From the NCBI GenBank assembly GCA_017645585.1, contig JAGCOF010000006.1, positions 1 through 36,001 on the forward strand: 36,001 nt of DNA, in the 5' to 3' direction. Below are positions 1 through 7,723 of the stretch, piece after piece. Every line of letters starts with the position of its first letter. The first letter of the stretch is position 1. Under the pieces are notes generated by a model. It ran no database searches and had not been told where the DNA came from. It saw only the letters and a program-made list of their open reading frames with translations. The stretch is from Bacteroidales bacterium. Lineage in GTDB: Bacteria; Bacteroidota; Bacteroidia; Bacteroidales; P3. The position numbers and the translations under genes were made by a program.

Positions 1-161
1 AGAACGAACAAAGAACGACCCCGGAAAAGGCATGGAAAGGGCGGTGCTGACACCTGCCTTTCCCCAATTGATTGACAGCCGTTCTTCAACAGTTCTTCAA
101 CTTTTTCTTGAAGAACTGTTGAAGAACTGTCGACGAACAGTTGTCGATGAGTCGGCGTTGG
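1..161. repeat. 11-bp-period repeat array
   Basis: No convincing gene lies in 1-355. The left edge begins with two 11-mers (AGAACGAACAA at 1, AGAACGACCCC at 12). After a compact stem-loop at 34-63 (GGAAAGG pairs with CCTTTCC, GGTG with CACC), 11-mers resume: GTTCTTCAACA at 81, GTTCTTCAACT at 92, then CTTGAAGAACT at 107, GTTGAAGAACT at 118, GTCGACGAACA at 129, GTTGTCGATGA at 140 and a faded unit at 151. The unit is a heptamer plus four bases. The array shares the 10-mer GATGAGTCGG (146-155) with the array near 22617. Function is unknown. Confidence 0.75.
81..127. repeat. Perfect 20-bp inverted repeat with 7-nt loop
   Basis: Bases 81-100 are the exact reverse complement of 108-127, with a 7-base loop (CTTTTTC) at 101-107. 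Each arm is itself about two 11-bp units. As RNA this would be a very stable hairpin. No T-run follows on the plus strand, so a simple intrinsic terminator is not supported. It lies about 200 bp upstream of the promoter of the next gene. Confidence 0.9.
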
Positions 162-319
162 TAAATATTTTTGGCGTTTCTGTCATTTTTAGTGTATTTC
201 CTCTGAAAAAAACACGAATTGCCACGAATTGCTCATGGATTAATTAATGGTAAATCAGTGATATTTTATGTTATACAAGATATTTTTCATTCTTCTGTGT
301 GTAATTGGGGATTTTTATG

Positions 320-327
320 TAAATTTG
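320..327 (+). promoter_or_regulatory. Bacteroidota -7 box TAAATTTG
   Basis: TAAATTTG fits the TAnnTTTG -7 consensus. It ends 28 bp before the ATG at 356, which would give a leader of about 22 nt. No good TTTG -33 box sits at the expected distance. Confidence 0.5.
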
Positions 328-355
328 CAATTCAAAATAAAATACTTTTTGGAAT

Positions 356-691
356 ATGAAAGTCAGAGAACTTGTTGAGAAACTGAACCTCAAGGTGCTG
401 AGCGGTGAGAACGGACTCGACCGCGACATTGACGGCTGCTATGTCAGCGACCTGTTGAGCGATGTGATGGGCAATGCCGAGATGGGCAACGTATGGGTGA
501 CCCTGCAGACCCACAAGAACGTGATGGCCATCGCCTCGCTGAAGGAGTTGGCCTGTGTTATTTTGGTCAAAGGGCTTACCGCCAGCGACGACACTGTGGA
601 GCAGAGCAACGAAGAGGGCATCCCCTTCCTCAGCACCGACATGCAGACCTACGAGACCGTTGGCAAGATTTATCAGTTGCTGAACGCCTGA
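356..691 (+). CDS. DRTGG-domain-like protein
   Basis: This is a 111-residue soluble protein with no signal peptide. Its length and pattern fit stand-alone DRTGG-domain proteins: an N-terminal VRELVEKLNLKVLSGE segment, an internal GCYVSDLLSDVMGNA segment, an alternating beta/alpha core and a C-terminal TVGKIYQLL helix. DRTGG domains are thought to be ligand-sensing modules, and stand-alone copies are often found next to PHP-domain genes and NADH-linked [FeFe]-hydrogenase genes. Its stop codon overlaps the next start (TGATG at 689-693), so translation is probably coupled to the PHP protein. No biochemical role can be assigned from sequence. The start follows a TAAATTTG promoter. Confidence 0.75.
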   Translation: MKVRELVEKLNLKVLSGENGLDRDIDGCYVSDLLSDVMGNAEMGNVWVTLQTHKNVMAIASLKELACVILVKGLTASDDTVEQSNEEGIPFLSTDMQTYETVGKIYQLLNA

Positions 692-1467
692 TGCCTTTGT
701 CGCCGTTCAAAGCCGACCTGCACATCCATACGGTGCTTTCGCCGTGCGGCGACCTCGAAATGTCGCCCACGGCTATCGTCGACCGTGCCCTGCAGCGAGG
801 CTTGGACATGATAGCCATCAGCGACCACAACACCACGCGCCAGGTCAAGGTGGCCCAGCGCGTTGGCAAGCAGAAAGGTCTCTTTGTGCTTGGCGGTGTG
901 GAGGTGACCTCGCAAGAGGAGACCCACTGCCTTTGCTACTTTGAGACGGACGAGCAGCTGGACGAGTTCCAGACCTTCCTCGATGCCCACTTGCCGCCCA
1001 TCCCCAACGATGAGGACCGCTTTGGCTACCAGCTCATCGTCGACGAGAACGACGAGATTGTGGGCGAGGAGCCCTACCACCTGCTTAACGCCATCGACGT
1101 GGACATCGACGGCATCTATGACGAAGTGCACCGCATCGGCGGTCTCTTTGTGCCGGCCCACATCAACAAGGGCACCACCAGCCTTATGAGCCAGCTGGGC
1201 TTCGTGCCGCCCGACCTCAAGGCTGACGGGTTGGAAATCAACTTCCGGATTACCAAGGACGAGATACTCAAGAAGTTTGCCTACCTCAAGCGGTTCAACT
1301 TTATCACCGACAGCGACGCCCACTTTATCGACAACGTGGGCGATGTCTACAACCTCATCTATATGGAGCACCGTTCCTTTGCCGAGTTTGCCATGGCCCT
1401 GCGCGGCGAGGAGGGTCGCTGGATCGACACCATGTATTTCCGTGAGCACAAATTAAGAAAGATATGA
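691..1467 (+). CDS. PHP-domain metal-dependent phosphoesterase
   Basis: The protein has 258 residues. The PHP fold is shown by DLHIHT at 9-14 (metal ligands H11 and H13), SDHN at 44-47, E71, H157 in PAHINK and the closing DSDAH at 207-211. Such proteins usually hydrolyse phosphoesters with a two- or three-metal centre; the substrate cannot be told here. The frame is open further upstream, but the ATG at 691 is the natural start because it overlaps the preceding stop and begins just before the first PHP motif. The stop overlaps the next gene (ATGA at 1464). It forms a coupled unit with the DRTGG protein, which suggests a joint function, perhaps linked to redox or hydrogenase genes outside the window. 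Confidence 0.85.
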   Translation: MPLSPFKADLHIHTVLSPCGDLEMSPTAIVDRALQRGLDMIAISDHNTTRQVKVAQRVGKQKGLFVLGGVEVTSQEETHCLCYFETDEQLDEFQTFLDAHLPPIPNDEDRFGYQLIVDENDEIVGEEPYHLLNAIDVDIDGIYDEVHRIGGLFVPAHINKGTTSLMSQLGFVPPDLKADGLEINFRITKDEILKKFAYLKRFNFITDSDAHFIDNVGDVYNLIYMEHRSFAEFAMALRGEEGRWIDTMYFREHKLRKI

Positions 1468-2210
1468 AAAAGATTGCCTTTTTGCTTTTTACCCTTTCGT
1501 GCTTCGTTTCGCAGGCGCAGCCCACGCAGCTGCCGCCGCCCACGCGCTACACCGTCAGTTTCGAGTCGCAGCACGGCGAGTCATTTACCGTCTATATCGA
1601 CGGCGAGCAGAAGAACCGTATGCCGCAGAGTCGCGTGATGGTGAACGACGTCAGCGACCAATCCCACGAGGTGGTGGTCGTTCTCAAGCGCCCTGCCGCC
1701 AAGGCTGCCGTCCTCAACCTGCGTCCGGGCGAGCCCAACGTGATTGTGAATGTCAACTACGACCAGCGCATTGAGCAGCTGATGCTCTACACACCCTCTT
1801 ACAATCGCGCCGACTCCTATGCCGAGGAGCGTCGCTTAGCCCGCGAGGAGTTGGGACGTGTGGGCCAAAGACCGCAGTTGCTTGAGGCCGACCCCAGATT
1901 GCACGCCGAGCCTAAAAACAAGATAGCTACCGAGGAGGAGTTGCAGGGTATGATTCAGCGCATGAAGGCACAGACATTTGACAGCGACCGTCTGGCTCTC
2001 GGCAAGGTCATCGTGGCCTCTTCCGACCTTACCGCCGCGCAGATAGGGCGCCTGGCCGAGACCATCGACTACAGCAACTCGCAGGTCGACTTCCTTAAGT
2101 ATGCCTACGCCTACTGTGTCGACCCCACCAATTACTATACGGCGGTCAATGTGCTTACCTTCAGCCGTGACCGCAAGAATGTAATCGACTATATCGCTAC
2201 TCAGCGATAG
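1464..2210 (+). CDS. Secreted DUF4476-domain protein
   Basis: This is a 248-residue exported protein. The signal peptide is MKKIAFLLFTLSCFVSQAQ. A beta-rich region with YTVSFESQHGESFTVYIDGE follows. The C-terminal ~95 residues match the DUF4476 pattern: paired helices, DRLALGKVIVA, then DFLKYAYAYCVDPTNYY and a final FSRDRKNVIDYI. DUF4476 proteins are common and uncharacterised in Bacteroidota. The start overlaps the PHP stop codon (ATGA). The gene converges on btuG with only 4 bp between stop codons and no visible terminator. Its presence behind two cytosolic genes may be simple co-transcription rather than shared function. Confidence 0.85.
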   Translation: MKKIAFLLFTLSCFVSQAQPTQLPPPTRYTVSFESQHGESFTVYIDGEQKNRMPQSRVMVNDVSDQSHEVVVVLKRPAAKAAVLNLRPGEPNVIVNVNYDQRIEQLMLYTPSYNRADSYAEERRLAREELGRVGQRPQLLEADPRLHAEPKNKIATEEELQGMIQRMKAQTFDSDRLALGKVIVASSDLTAAQIGRLAETIDYSNSQVDFLKYAYAYCVDPTNYYTAVNVLTFSRDRKNVIDYIATQR

Positions 2211-2214
2211 TCAT

Positions 2215-3297
2215 CTAATAAAACACTATTTTTGAGGGCAGCTGGCCCACCTCGCGCTTCCACTGCTGTGTTCCATCGGAGCGGAAGCAGTAGAGGTCAC
2301 CGTTGGTCGAGTAGTTGCCGTCGGTGCCTATATAAATGTCGCCGCTCACGGGATGCACACCGATGGAGTAGGGGTTGTTGATACCACAGGAGGTTAGTAT
2401 CGGTGTCACTATCAGCGTGACGGGGTCTATTTTCATGTAGCTGGTGGTCATGTTCCACGAAGCGTCGTAGGTCGATGCACAGCCGTAGACCATGCCGTGG
2501 TCCACCGTCATGCGGCTCAGCAGTTGGCCGGTCTGGGTCACGGCCAAAGTGGTGGCGTCGATCAGCGCCGACCCCTCGCCTTCGGTGGTGCCGGTGTTCA
2601 TATTCCATGCACCCCAGCAGTTTACTATCAGCGTGTTTTCATCGATGGCTTCCACCCGCTGAGGATTGCTGCCTACCACGATGGGAGTGGGGTTGGCAAA
2701 GGTGGCGAGGTCTACTACATATACCTTGTCGTCGTAGGTGATGCTGCTTTGTGTCTCGCCAATCCAAGAGCTGACCACAAATAGCTTGCCGGCGGCAATG
2801 GCGATGCCTTCGGGGTTGTAGTTGCCCAGCGTGCAGGTGGCTTCGATTTGGAGTGTTGCGGTGTCAATACGGATGACGCTGCGGGGGTTGTAGCAGCTGA
2901 TGTACAGTTTGCCACCGTCAGCTGCCAGATAGCGCGGTCCGCGGTTGCCGAGACTTACTTGCGTCGAGATACCCGTGGCGGTGTCCACCACCTCAAGTGT
3001 GCCCGATTTCCACACGGTAATGTAGGCTTTTGAGCCATAGACAATCAGGTCTTGGGCTACATTGCCCAAGCCGCGGTTGTTACAGTGGGCAAACCAATCG
3101 TTCTCCAGCGTGCCGGAGGCCAGGTCGATGCGTGTCAGCGATGCATTGTTGCCCTGGGGGCCTTCGTTGAGCACCAGGGCGTGCATTGTGTCGACCTCCA
3201 CGGTGCTCGATTGTTGTTGCTCGGGTTCGGGCTTCTCGCAGGCGGCCATGCCAAGGGCCAACAGCATGACTATGAGTAATCTTTCAATGTGTTTCAT
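2215..3297 (-). CDS. btuG: BtuG-like surface B12-binding lipoprotein
   Basis: This is a 360-residue lipoprotein with lipobox LGMAAC (Cys20), followed by an acidic, Gln-rich linker (EKPEPEQQQSS) typical of surface-exported Bacteroidota lipoproteins. The rest is a YncE/YVTN-type beta-propeller with recurring blades (LIVYGSKAYITVW, YLAADGGKLYISCY, GIAIAAGKLFVVSS, HPVSGDIYIGTDG). It starts 18 nt downstream of the btuB stop and lies in the same riboswitch-controlled transcript. In Bacteroides, BtuG propeller lipoproteins bind cobalamin very tightly and pass it to BtuB. Context plus fold make this assignment strong; B12 binding itself is inferred. Confidence 0.85.
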   Translation of the reverse strand: MKHIERLLIVMLLALGMAACEKPEPEQQQSSTVEVDTMHALVLNEGPQGNNASLTRIDLASGTLENDWFAHCNNRGLGNVAQDLIVYGSKAYITVWKSGTLEVVDTATGISTQVSLGNRGPRYLAADGGKLYISCYNPRSVIRIDTATLQIEATCTLGNYNPEGIAIAAGKLFVVSSWIGETQSSITYDDKVYVVDLATFANPTPIVVGSNPQRVEAIDENTLIVNCWGAWNMNTGTTEGEGSALIDATTLAVTQTGQLLSRMTVDHGMVYGCASTYDASWNMTTSYMKIDPVTLIVTPILTSCGINNPYSIGVHPVSGDIYIGTDGNYSTNGDLYCFRSDGTQQWKREVGQLPSKIVFY

Positions 3298-3315
3298 GTT
3301 ATTGCTTGTATGGTA

Positions 3316-5355
3316 TTAAAATTCATATGTTAGCGATAGGCGGTAGTTACGACCCATCATAGGATAGTCCTTTACCACCTCGTATTGTGTGTCCAGCAGG
3401 TTCAACACCTGTACCTGCACACGGAAGGTACCGCCGCCCAACTCGAATTGGCGGTCGGCGCTGAGTCCAAGGTCGCAGTAGGCAGGCAGGCGTTTCCCTA
3501 CGTTCACATAGGCATAGCGGTGCCCCACCACCATTGCTGTGGCGCCCAGGTTTACCCAGGGGTTCTCCCACCGTAGGCTGCCGCCGCCCGAATGGCGTGG
3601 AGTGTAGCGTATCTGGTAGCCATAGGTGGCGGTATCTGTCGGGTCGCTCAGGTCCACTGCGTGGGCAAAGCTGTAGGTGCCTCTCAGCTCAACGTTACCC
3701 ATTCGGCACTCCACTGTGGCGTCTACGCCGAGGATGTGCACCAGACCCAGGTTCTCCATCGTCCAATAGTACATGTTGGATCCGGGTTTGGCAACTATCT
3801 TGTCCACTACGCGGTTGAAGTATCCGTCCACTGTGGCGCTCACATGGTTATCCACCCAGGCCACCCCCACATTGTGTTGCATGGCGCGCTCGGGGCGCAG
3901 GTTGCGTGGGGTGGAGAGGAAGAAATAGAGTTCGCTGAAGTTTGGCACGCGGTAGGTCTCTTTGTAGAAGTAGCGCAGCGTCAGGTGGTTGTTGGGTGAC
4001 CAGCGCAGGCCAGCGTAGGGCGACAGGCAGCGATACATGGGTGTGGTGTCCAGGTCGTTCACGCGGTCGGTCACCGATGTGGCCAGCAAGTGGGCATTGG
4101 CCTCCAGGTGCTTGATGTGCAGCCGTGTGGCAATGGCGGCCAGCACACTGTTGCGCAACACGTCGCTGCGGTATTCCAGGTTGCTCATCAATCGGCTCAG
4201 GTCCCCGTCGACCGAAGCGCTCAGGTCCAGCCACTCAAGTGGGCTCCACACAGCACTGCCACTCACATAGCCTTCGTGCTGCAGATAGTGGTTCTCCAGA
4301 TAGTTGTCGCGGTAGCCCAGTGCCGCGCTGTCTTCGTATTGGTCATAGGAACGCTGAGCCTTGCCCAGCACCTGCACTTTCCATTGTTCGCGCTCCAGGC
4401 GCCATTTCACCTGAGCGAACAGCGACTCCTCATGGGTCGATTGAGCCGACGGTGTGGCGTTGTATTGCACCACCTCGCCGGGCAACTCATGCATGCCACG
4501 CATATAGTGCACTTTGCCCGTCAGGGTGTTGCCCTTGCCGAAGGTGTAGAACAGGTTGCCGTCGGTCACGAACATGCGCATAGCCGAGTGGTCGCGGGTC
4601 TCCTTGCTGCTTTCGCCTTGGCGGTCATTGGTGTAGTAGAGTGTGAAGGGATAGTTGCCGGCGCTTTGCATATAGCCTGCCCAGAGGCTGGTGCGCAGTT
4701 TCTTTCCCCATTGCTGCTCCCATAGGGCAAAGGGGTTCATCAGCCCGAAAGAGCCCAGCTCCATGCCCACCTTGAGGTTGGTGCGTTCGCCGTAGTGGAA
4801 ATGGGGCTCGGCGGTCTCCAGGTTCAGCACGTTGCCGGCGGCATAGGCCCGCGCCGACAGCAGCGGCTGCTGGTCCTGGCCCTGACTCAAGCTTACATAG
4901 GCTGCGTTGCCCGTCAGGTAGCGCCCCAGGTCTACCTGTCCGTTCTGCGAGTTGTCCACCGCCACCCCGTCGAGCGTCACCGTCGAGAATTGGCTACCCA
5001 GGCCGCGGGCCGACACCGTCTTCATGCCGCCCACGCCGCCATAGTCTTTCAGCGTCACGCCGGCCATCTGCTTCACTGCATCGCTCAGTTGGCGTATGCC
5101 CTGTTGCTCCATCTGTTGGGCATCAAGCACTTGGGTGGGTGCCACCGTGCGGGTGGTTACGGGGGTGCGCTGGGCACTCACCTCTACCTCGTCCAACCGA
5201 TGCACCGTGTCCTGAGCTTGCAGAGGAGTATGGAGTAATAGTAATGAAATCAATAAAAAAGCCCACGCAGGAGGGATTGCAACGAGCGTCGGGGCGGTAG
5301 CGCGGTGGCTGCAGCCGGCGATAAACGATACAATACGATACAATACTTTGCTCAT
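3316..5355 (-). CDS. btuB: TonB-dependent vitamin B12 receptor BtuB
   Basis: This is a 679-residue outer-membrane receptor. The frame stays open upstream to 5604, but that part is the cobalamin riboswitch. I place the start at the ATG at 5355, preceded by a purine-rich stretch (GAGGAAAGGACAGGAA). The N-terminus is unusually long: a charged lead, then a hydrophobic core ending LLLLHTPLQAQ near residue 48. A TonB-box-like stretch (DEVEVSAQR) and a plug domain (QLSDAVKQMAGVTLKDYGG, SARGLGSQFSTVTLDGV) follow. The beta-barrel ends with the typical aromatic residue (LSLTYEF). It transports corrinoids across the outer membrane with energy from TonB-ExbBD. Confidence 0.92.
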   Translation of the reverse strand: MSKVLYRIVSFIAGCSHRATAPTLVAIPPAWAFLLISLLLLHTPLQAQDTVHRLDEVEVSAQRTPVTTRTVAPTQVLDAQQMEQQGIRQLSDAVKQMAGVTLKDYGGVGGMKTVSARGLGSQFSTVTLDGVAVDNSQNGQVDLGRYLTGNAAYVSLSQGQDQQPLLSARAYAAGNVLNLETAEPHFHYGERTNLKVGMELGSFGLMNPFALWEQQWGKKLRTSLWAGYMQSAGNYPFTLYYTNDRQGESSKETRDHSAMRMFVTDGNLFYTFGKGNTLTGKVHYMRGMHELPGEVVQYNATPSAQSTHEESLFAQVKWRLEREQWKVQVLGKAQRSYDQYEDSAALGYRDNYLENHYLQHEGYVSGSAVWSPLEWLDLSASVDGDLSRLMSNLEYRSDVLRNSVLAAIATRLHIKHLEANAHLLATSVTDRVNDLDTTPMYRCLSPYAGLRWSPNNHLTLRYFYKETYRVPNFSELYFFLSTPRNLRPERAMQHNVGVAWVDNHVSATVDGYFNRVVDKIVAKPGSNMYYWTMENLGLVHILGVDATVECRMGNVELRGTYSFAHAVDLSDPTDTATYGYQIRYTPRHSGGGSLRWENPWVNLGATAMVVGHRYAYVNVGKRLPAYCDLGLSADRQFELGGGTFRVQVQVLNLLDTQYEVVKDYPMMGRNYRLSLTYEF

Positions 5356-5388
5356 TTCCTGTCCTTTCCTCGAGGGCTTGGATATTAT

Positions 5389-5560
5389 CCGGTCTTGGCA
5401 GGTCTTCTGGCTTGTCTCTCGCCGACCGCCTTCCCACAGGCCTATGGCGGCGTGCAGTGGCTTTTTGGACGGCGTAAATCGCTGAGACTCACAGCAGCGG
5501 GACTGCTCAGGTTTTGCACCTGATTCCCTCTTGGCGCCCCATCTGGGCGACCAAAACCGG
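5389..5560 (-). promoter_or_regulatory. Cobalamin riboswitch
   Basis: On the minus strand this leader carries the conserved cobalamin aptamer blocks in order: AGAGGGAATCAGGTGCAA, a GCAGTCCCGCTGCTGTGA-type block, AGCCACTG, CTGTGGGAAGGCGG, and AAGCCAGAAGACCTGCC. The closing P1 stem pairs CCGGTTTTGG (5551-5560) with CCAAGACCGG (5389-5398). The aptamer ends 33 nt before the btuB start, which favours control of translation initiation. No T-run terminator is obvious between them. Confidence 0.97.
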
Positions 5561-5563
5561 CTG

Positions 5564-5571
5564 CAAAGATA
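5564..5571 (-). promoter_or_regulatory. Promoter -7 box TATCTTTG for the btuBG leader
   Basis: The minus strand reads TATCTTTG just upstream of the P1 stem of the riboswitch, so transcription would start almost exactly at the first paired base of the aptamer. A -33 TTTG at the usual distance is not seen. Confidence 0.65.
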
Positions 5572-5654
5572 CGAAAAAAATATAATATAGTTAACTGAGT
5601 CCAAATTATCTTTTATCGTTGTAGAGGAAAGGCGCGTGCCAGGAGGGGGGGTGA

Positions 5655-5691
5655 AAATAGTCGAAGGCCACCCTATGGGCGGCCTTCGACT
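5655..5691 (-). terminator. Intrinsic terminator of the T9SS substrate gene
   Basis: A perfect 11-bp stem (5659-5669 with 5681-5691, AGTCGAAGGCC) is capped by a short CCC/GGG extension. On the minus strand it is followed by ATTTTC. It lies 30 bp past the stop codon at 5722. Confidence 0.85.
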
Positions 5692-5721
5692 GTTGAAAAA
5701 GATGCGATAAAGTGTATCGTC

Positions 5722-7599
5722 TTATTTCACTACGTTCAGTTTCTGGGTGGCGGTGCCGTTGTCGGTCTGCACTTTCACCATGTACAGGCCCTGCGGCAGG
5801 GTGCGGACATCCATCTCATAGACGTCGGCATTCAGACCCTCTTCGGCGAAGACGCGCTGGCCAAGGGTGTTGATTACCTCAACGCTGCGGATGGTGCTCG
5901 AGCTGTTGATGTAGGCTACGTTGGCCACGGGGTTGGGATAGGTGTTGATGAGGATGTTGGCCTCCACGTCGGCAATGCCGGCGGTGTTGGGCACATCGGC
6001 CTCGGCGCCGTTCAGGATGATGCGGCTGTTGACATCGGTCTCGTCAAGGTTCAGGAAGGCCACCACGCTGCACTTGTTGGCGCGCACGTTGGCGGGGATG
6101 GTGCCGCTGACCGGAATGGTGTATTGACCGTCAGGCACGGTATAGTTGTCGGGGATGGCTTGACCCCAGGCGCCGGTGAAGGCAACGCGGGCCACATGGT
6201 CGTGGACATACTTGCTGCCGCCGCCCGACTGCTGGCCCACCACGCTGTCCTCAATCAGGTAGGCGGTCAGGTTCACGATGTTGTTGGTCATATCAATCTT
6301 GAAGGTGCCGGTCACGTTGAAGCTGATGGCGCGGGTGCTCTCGTCGTAGGTCACGTCGCTGATGCTGCAGGTGACGAAAGCGGGAGTAGCCAGAGCGGCT
6401 TCCATCTGGCTGCGGATGGTGGCAGGTTGGTTGGGGAAGAAGACAGGGCCCGGGGCATCTTCGCTCATCACGGCGATGTCGTGGTTGCGGTCAATCATCG
6501 AAGCAGGGGCATAGGTGCTGCCACCGTCGTTGTAGAACACCATCAGGGCTTCGCTCTCGGGGATGGTCATGGCGTCGGTGTAGTAGCCGCAGTGGTGCGA
6601 CACCATGGTGATTTGGTCCTCAAGGCCATTGATGGCCTGGGCTAGACGCTGGTGAGCACTGGGGCAGTTGCCGCACTGTGCGGTGGTGAAGTGCTCGTAG
6701 ATGGAGTGGCGGGTCACGGCCACTGCAGGGTCATAGACTATGGTGCTCACCGTGGCGGTGTTGTCGCTCATGTCGGGGTCGGTGGTGCCGTTGGGGGCGC
6801 TCACCTGGGCGGTGATGTTCAGGTTGCCCAAGGTGTTGTAGCTGAGGTTGCTGATGGTGTAGGTGTAGGTGGTCAGGGGAAGCACGTTCACATTAGTTAC
6901 ATTCGTATAGGCGGTATTCGAACCCACAAAATAGTCGATGTTGAAAGCAGTGAGGTTGGCCGAGCCTTCGTTCTTGACAACGACCTTCAGATCAAAGTTG
7001 CCGTTCTCGGGCACAAACGTCGGGACCTTCAGCTCAACGAGCGAAATGGCGTTGGGTTCAACCACTTTCACCTCGATGTCGTCGACAAAGGTGTAGAAGC
7101 CGTCGCCGTGATTGACGAAAGCGATGTAAACCGTCTGGTTGGCATAGTTGGCCAGGTTGGCCAGCACCATGTTCTCGTCGGCGCTATAGGTGGTGCCGTC
7201 CATAACGATGTCGGCTACCTCGGTGAAGTCAGCCTTGTCGGTGCCCGTGGTCGAAACCATGATGCGCACCTTCTCGGGATAGTTGGCGCTGTAGCCTATC
7301 ATCTTGGCCACCAAGCTGTAGTCGGCAGTGGGGATGGTGATGGCGGGGGTGATCATCCAACGGTCACAGTCGGCCGACTGTTGGGTGTAGGATATCGACA
7401 GGGCCATCTGCTCATACACCTGCCAGCTCTGGTTTAGGCTGCTGTATTCCGAGTAGTTCGCCAGGTTGTCGGCATACACTGTCCAGCCCGCCGGCATACT
7501 GCCGTTGGCGGTGGAGTTGAAATTCTCCGAGAAGATTGTCTGTGCGTTGGCGGCCATGCAGAACATGGCGGCTGCCATAAATAATAATACTTTTTTCAT
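5722..7599 (-). CDS. T9SS-exported Omp28/choice-of-anchor J protein
   Basis: This is a 625-residue secreted protein. A Sec signal peptide (1-20, ending MAANAQ) is followed by a choice-of-anchor J/cleaved-adhesin-like jelly-roll domain (about 22-180; FSENFNS, PAGW, DRWMITPAI, YTFVDDIEV). Next is a CARDB-like Ig domain (about 185-290), then an Omp28-like region (about 298-535) with HFTTAQCGNCPSAH, whose CGNC at 309-312 resembles a thioredoxin motif. The end (about 550-625) is a type A T9SS sorting domain: YPNPVAN, then VEVINTLGQRV and LPQGLYMVKV. The sorting domain predicts outer-membrane translocation by T9SS and cell-surface anchoring. The ligand or substrate is unknown. It has its own terminator and a probable promoter, so it is monocistronic. 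Confidence 0.9.
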   Translation of the reverse strand: MKKVLLFMAAAMFCMAANAQTIFSENFNSTANGSMPAGWTVYADNLANYSEYSSLNQSWQVYEQMALSISYTQQSADCDRWMITPAITIPTADYSLVAKMIGYSANYPEKVRIMVSTTGTDKADFTEVADIVMDGTTYSADENMVLANLANYANQTVYIAFVNHGDGFYTFVDDIEVKVVEPNAISLVELKVPTFVPENGNFDLKVVVKNEGSANLTAFNIDYFVGSNTAYTNVTNVNVLPLTTYTYTISNLSYNTLGNLNITAQVSAPNGTTDPDMSDNTATVSTIVYDPAVAVTRHSIYEHFTTAQCGNCPSAHQRLAQAINGLEDQITMVSHHCGYYTDAMTIPESEALMVFYNDGGSTYAPASMIDRNHDIAVMSEDAPGPVFFPNQPATIRSQMEAALATPAFVTCSISDVTYDESTRAISFNVTGTFKIDMTNNIVNLTAYLIEDSVVGQQSGGGSKYVHDHVARVAFTGAWGQAIPDNYTVPDGQYTIPVSGTIPANVRANKCSVVAFLNLDETDVNSRIILNGAEADVPNTAGIADVEANILINTYPNPVANVAYINSSSTIRSVEVINTLGQRVFAEEGLNADVYEMDVRTLPQGLYMVKVQTDNGTATQKLNVVK

Positions 7600-7637
7600 A
7601 ATGTTGTTGTTAAAAATTATTCATTCTAAAATCGGTG

Positions 7638-7645
7638 CAAAATTA
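7638..7645 (-). promoter_or_regulatory. Possible -7 box TAATTTTG
   Basis: The minus strand reads TAATTTTG 38 bp upstream of the ATG at 7599. A TTTG occurs further upstream (7668-7671), but with a 22-bp gap instead of about 19. The 124-bp region between this gene and tex is a shared divergent promoter region. Confidence 0.45.
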
Positions 7646-7709
7646 CACAAATAATTTTATATGGTGGCAAAAAAAAATCAACATTTAACTTTATTTTACC
7701 CTTTTTTCG

Positions 7710-7717
7710 TAACTTTG
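7710..7717 (+). promoter_or_regulatory. -7 box TAACTTTG immediately before tex
   Basis: TAACTTTGC is a full match to TAnnTTTG and ends only 6 bp before the ATG at 7724. The transcript would begin at or within a few bases of the start codon. This also rules out the upstream in-frame ATG at 7661. Confidence 0.7.
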
Positions 7718-7723
7718 CATCCT

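Noticed and set aside
1-161. CRISPR-like array
   Set aside because: Units are only 11 bp and contiguous, without unique spacers, and there are no cas genes.
32-247. 71-codon open frame on the plus strand
   Set aside because: It runs straight through the 20-bp inverted repeat and the 11-bp array, has no promoter and resembles no family.
5356-5604. N-terminal extension of btuB by 83 codons
   Set aside because: This stretch is the cobalamin riboswitch leader, and the extension lacks any protein features.
7661-7723. Upstream in-frame ATG for tex
   Set aside because: It lies upstream of the TAACTTTG promoter box and would not be in the transcript; the extra residues are AT-rich and non-conserved.
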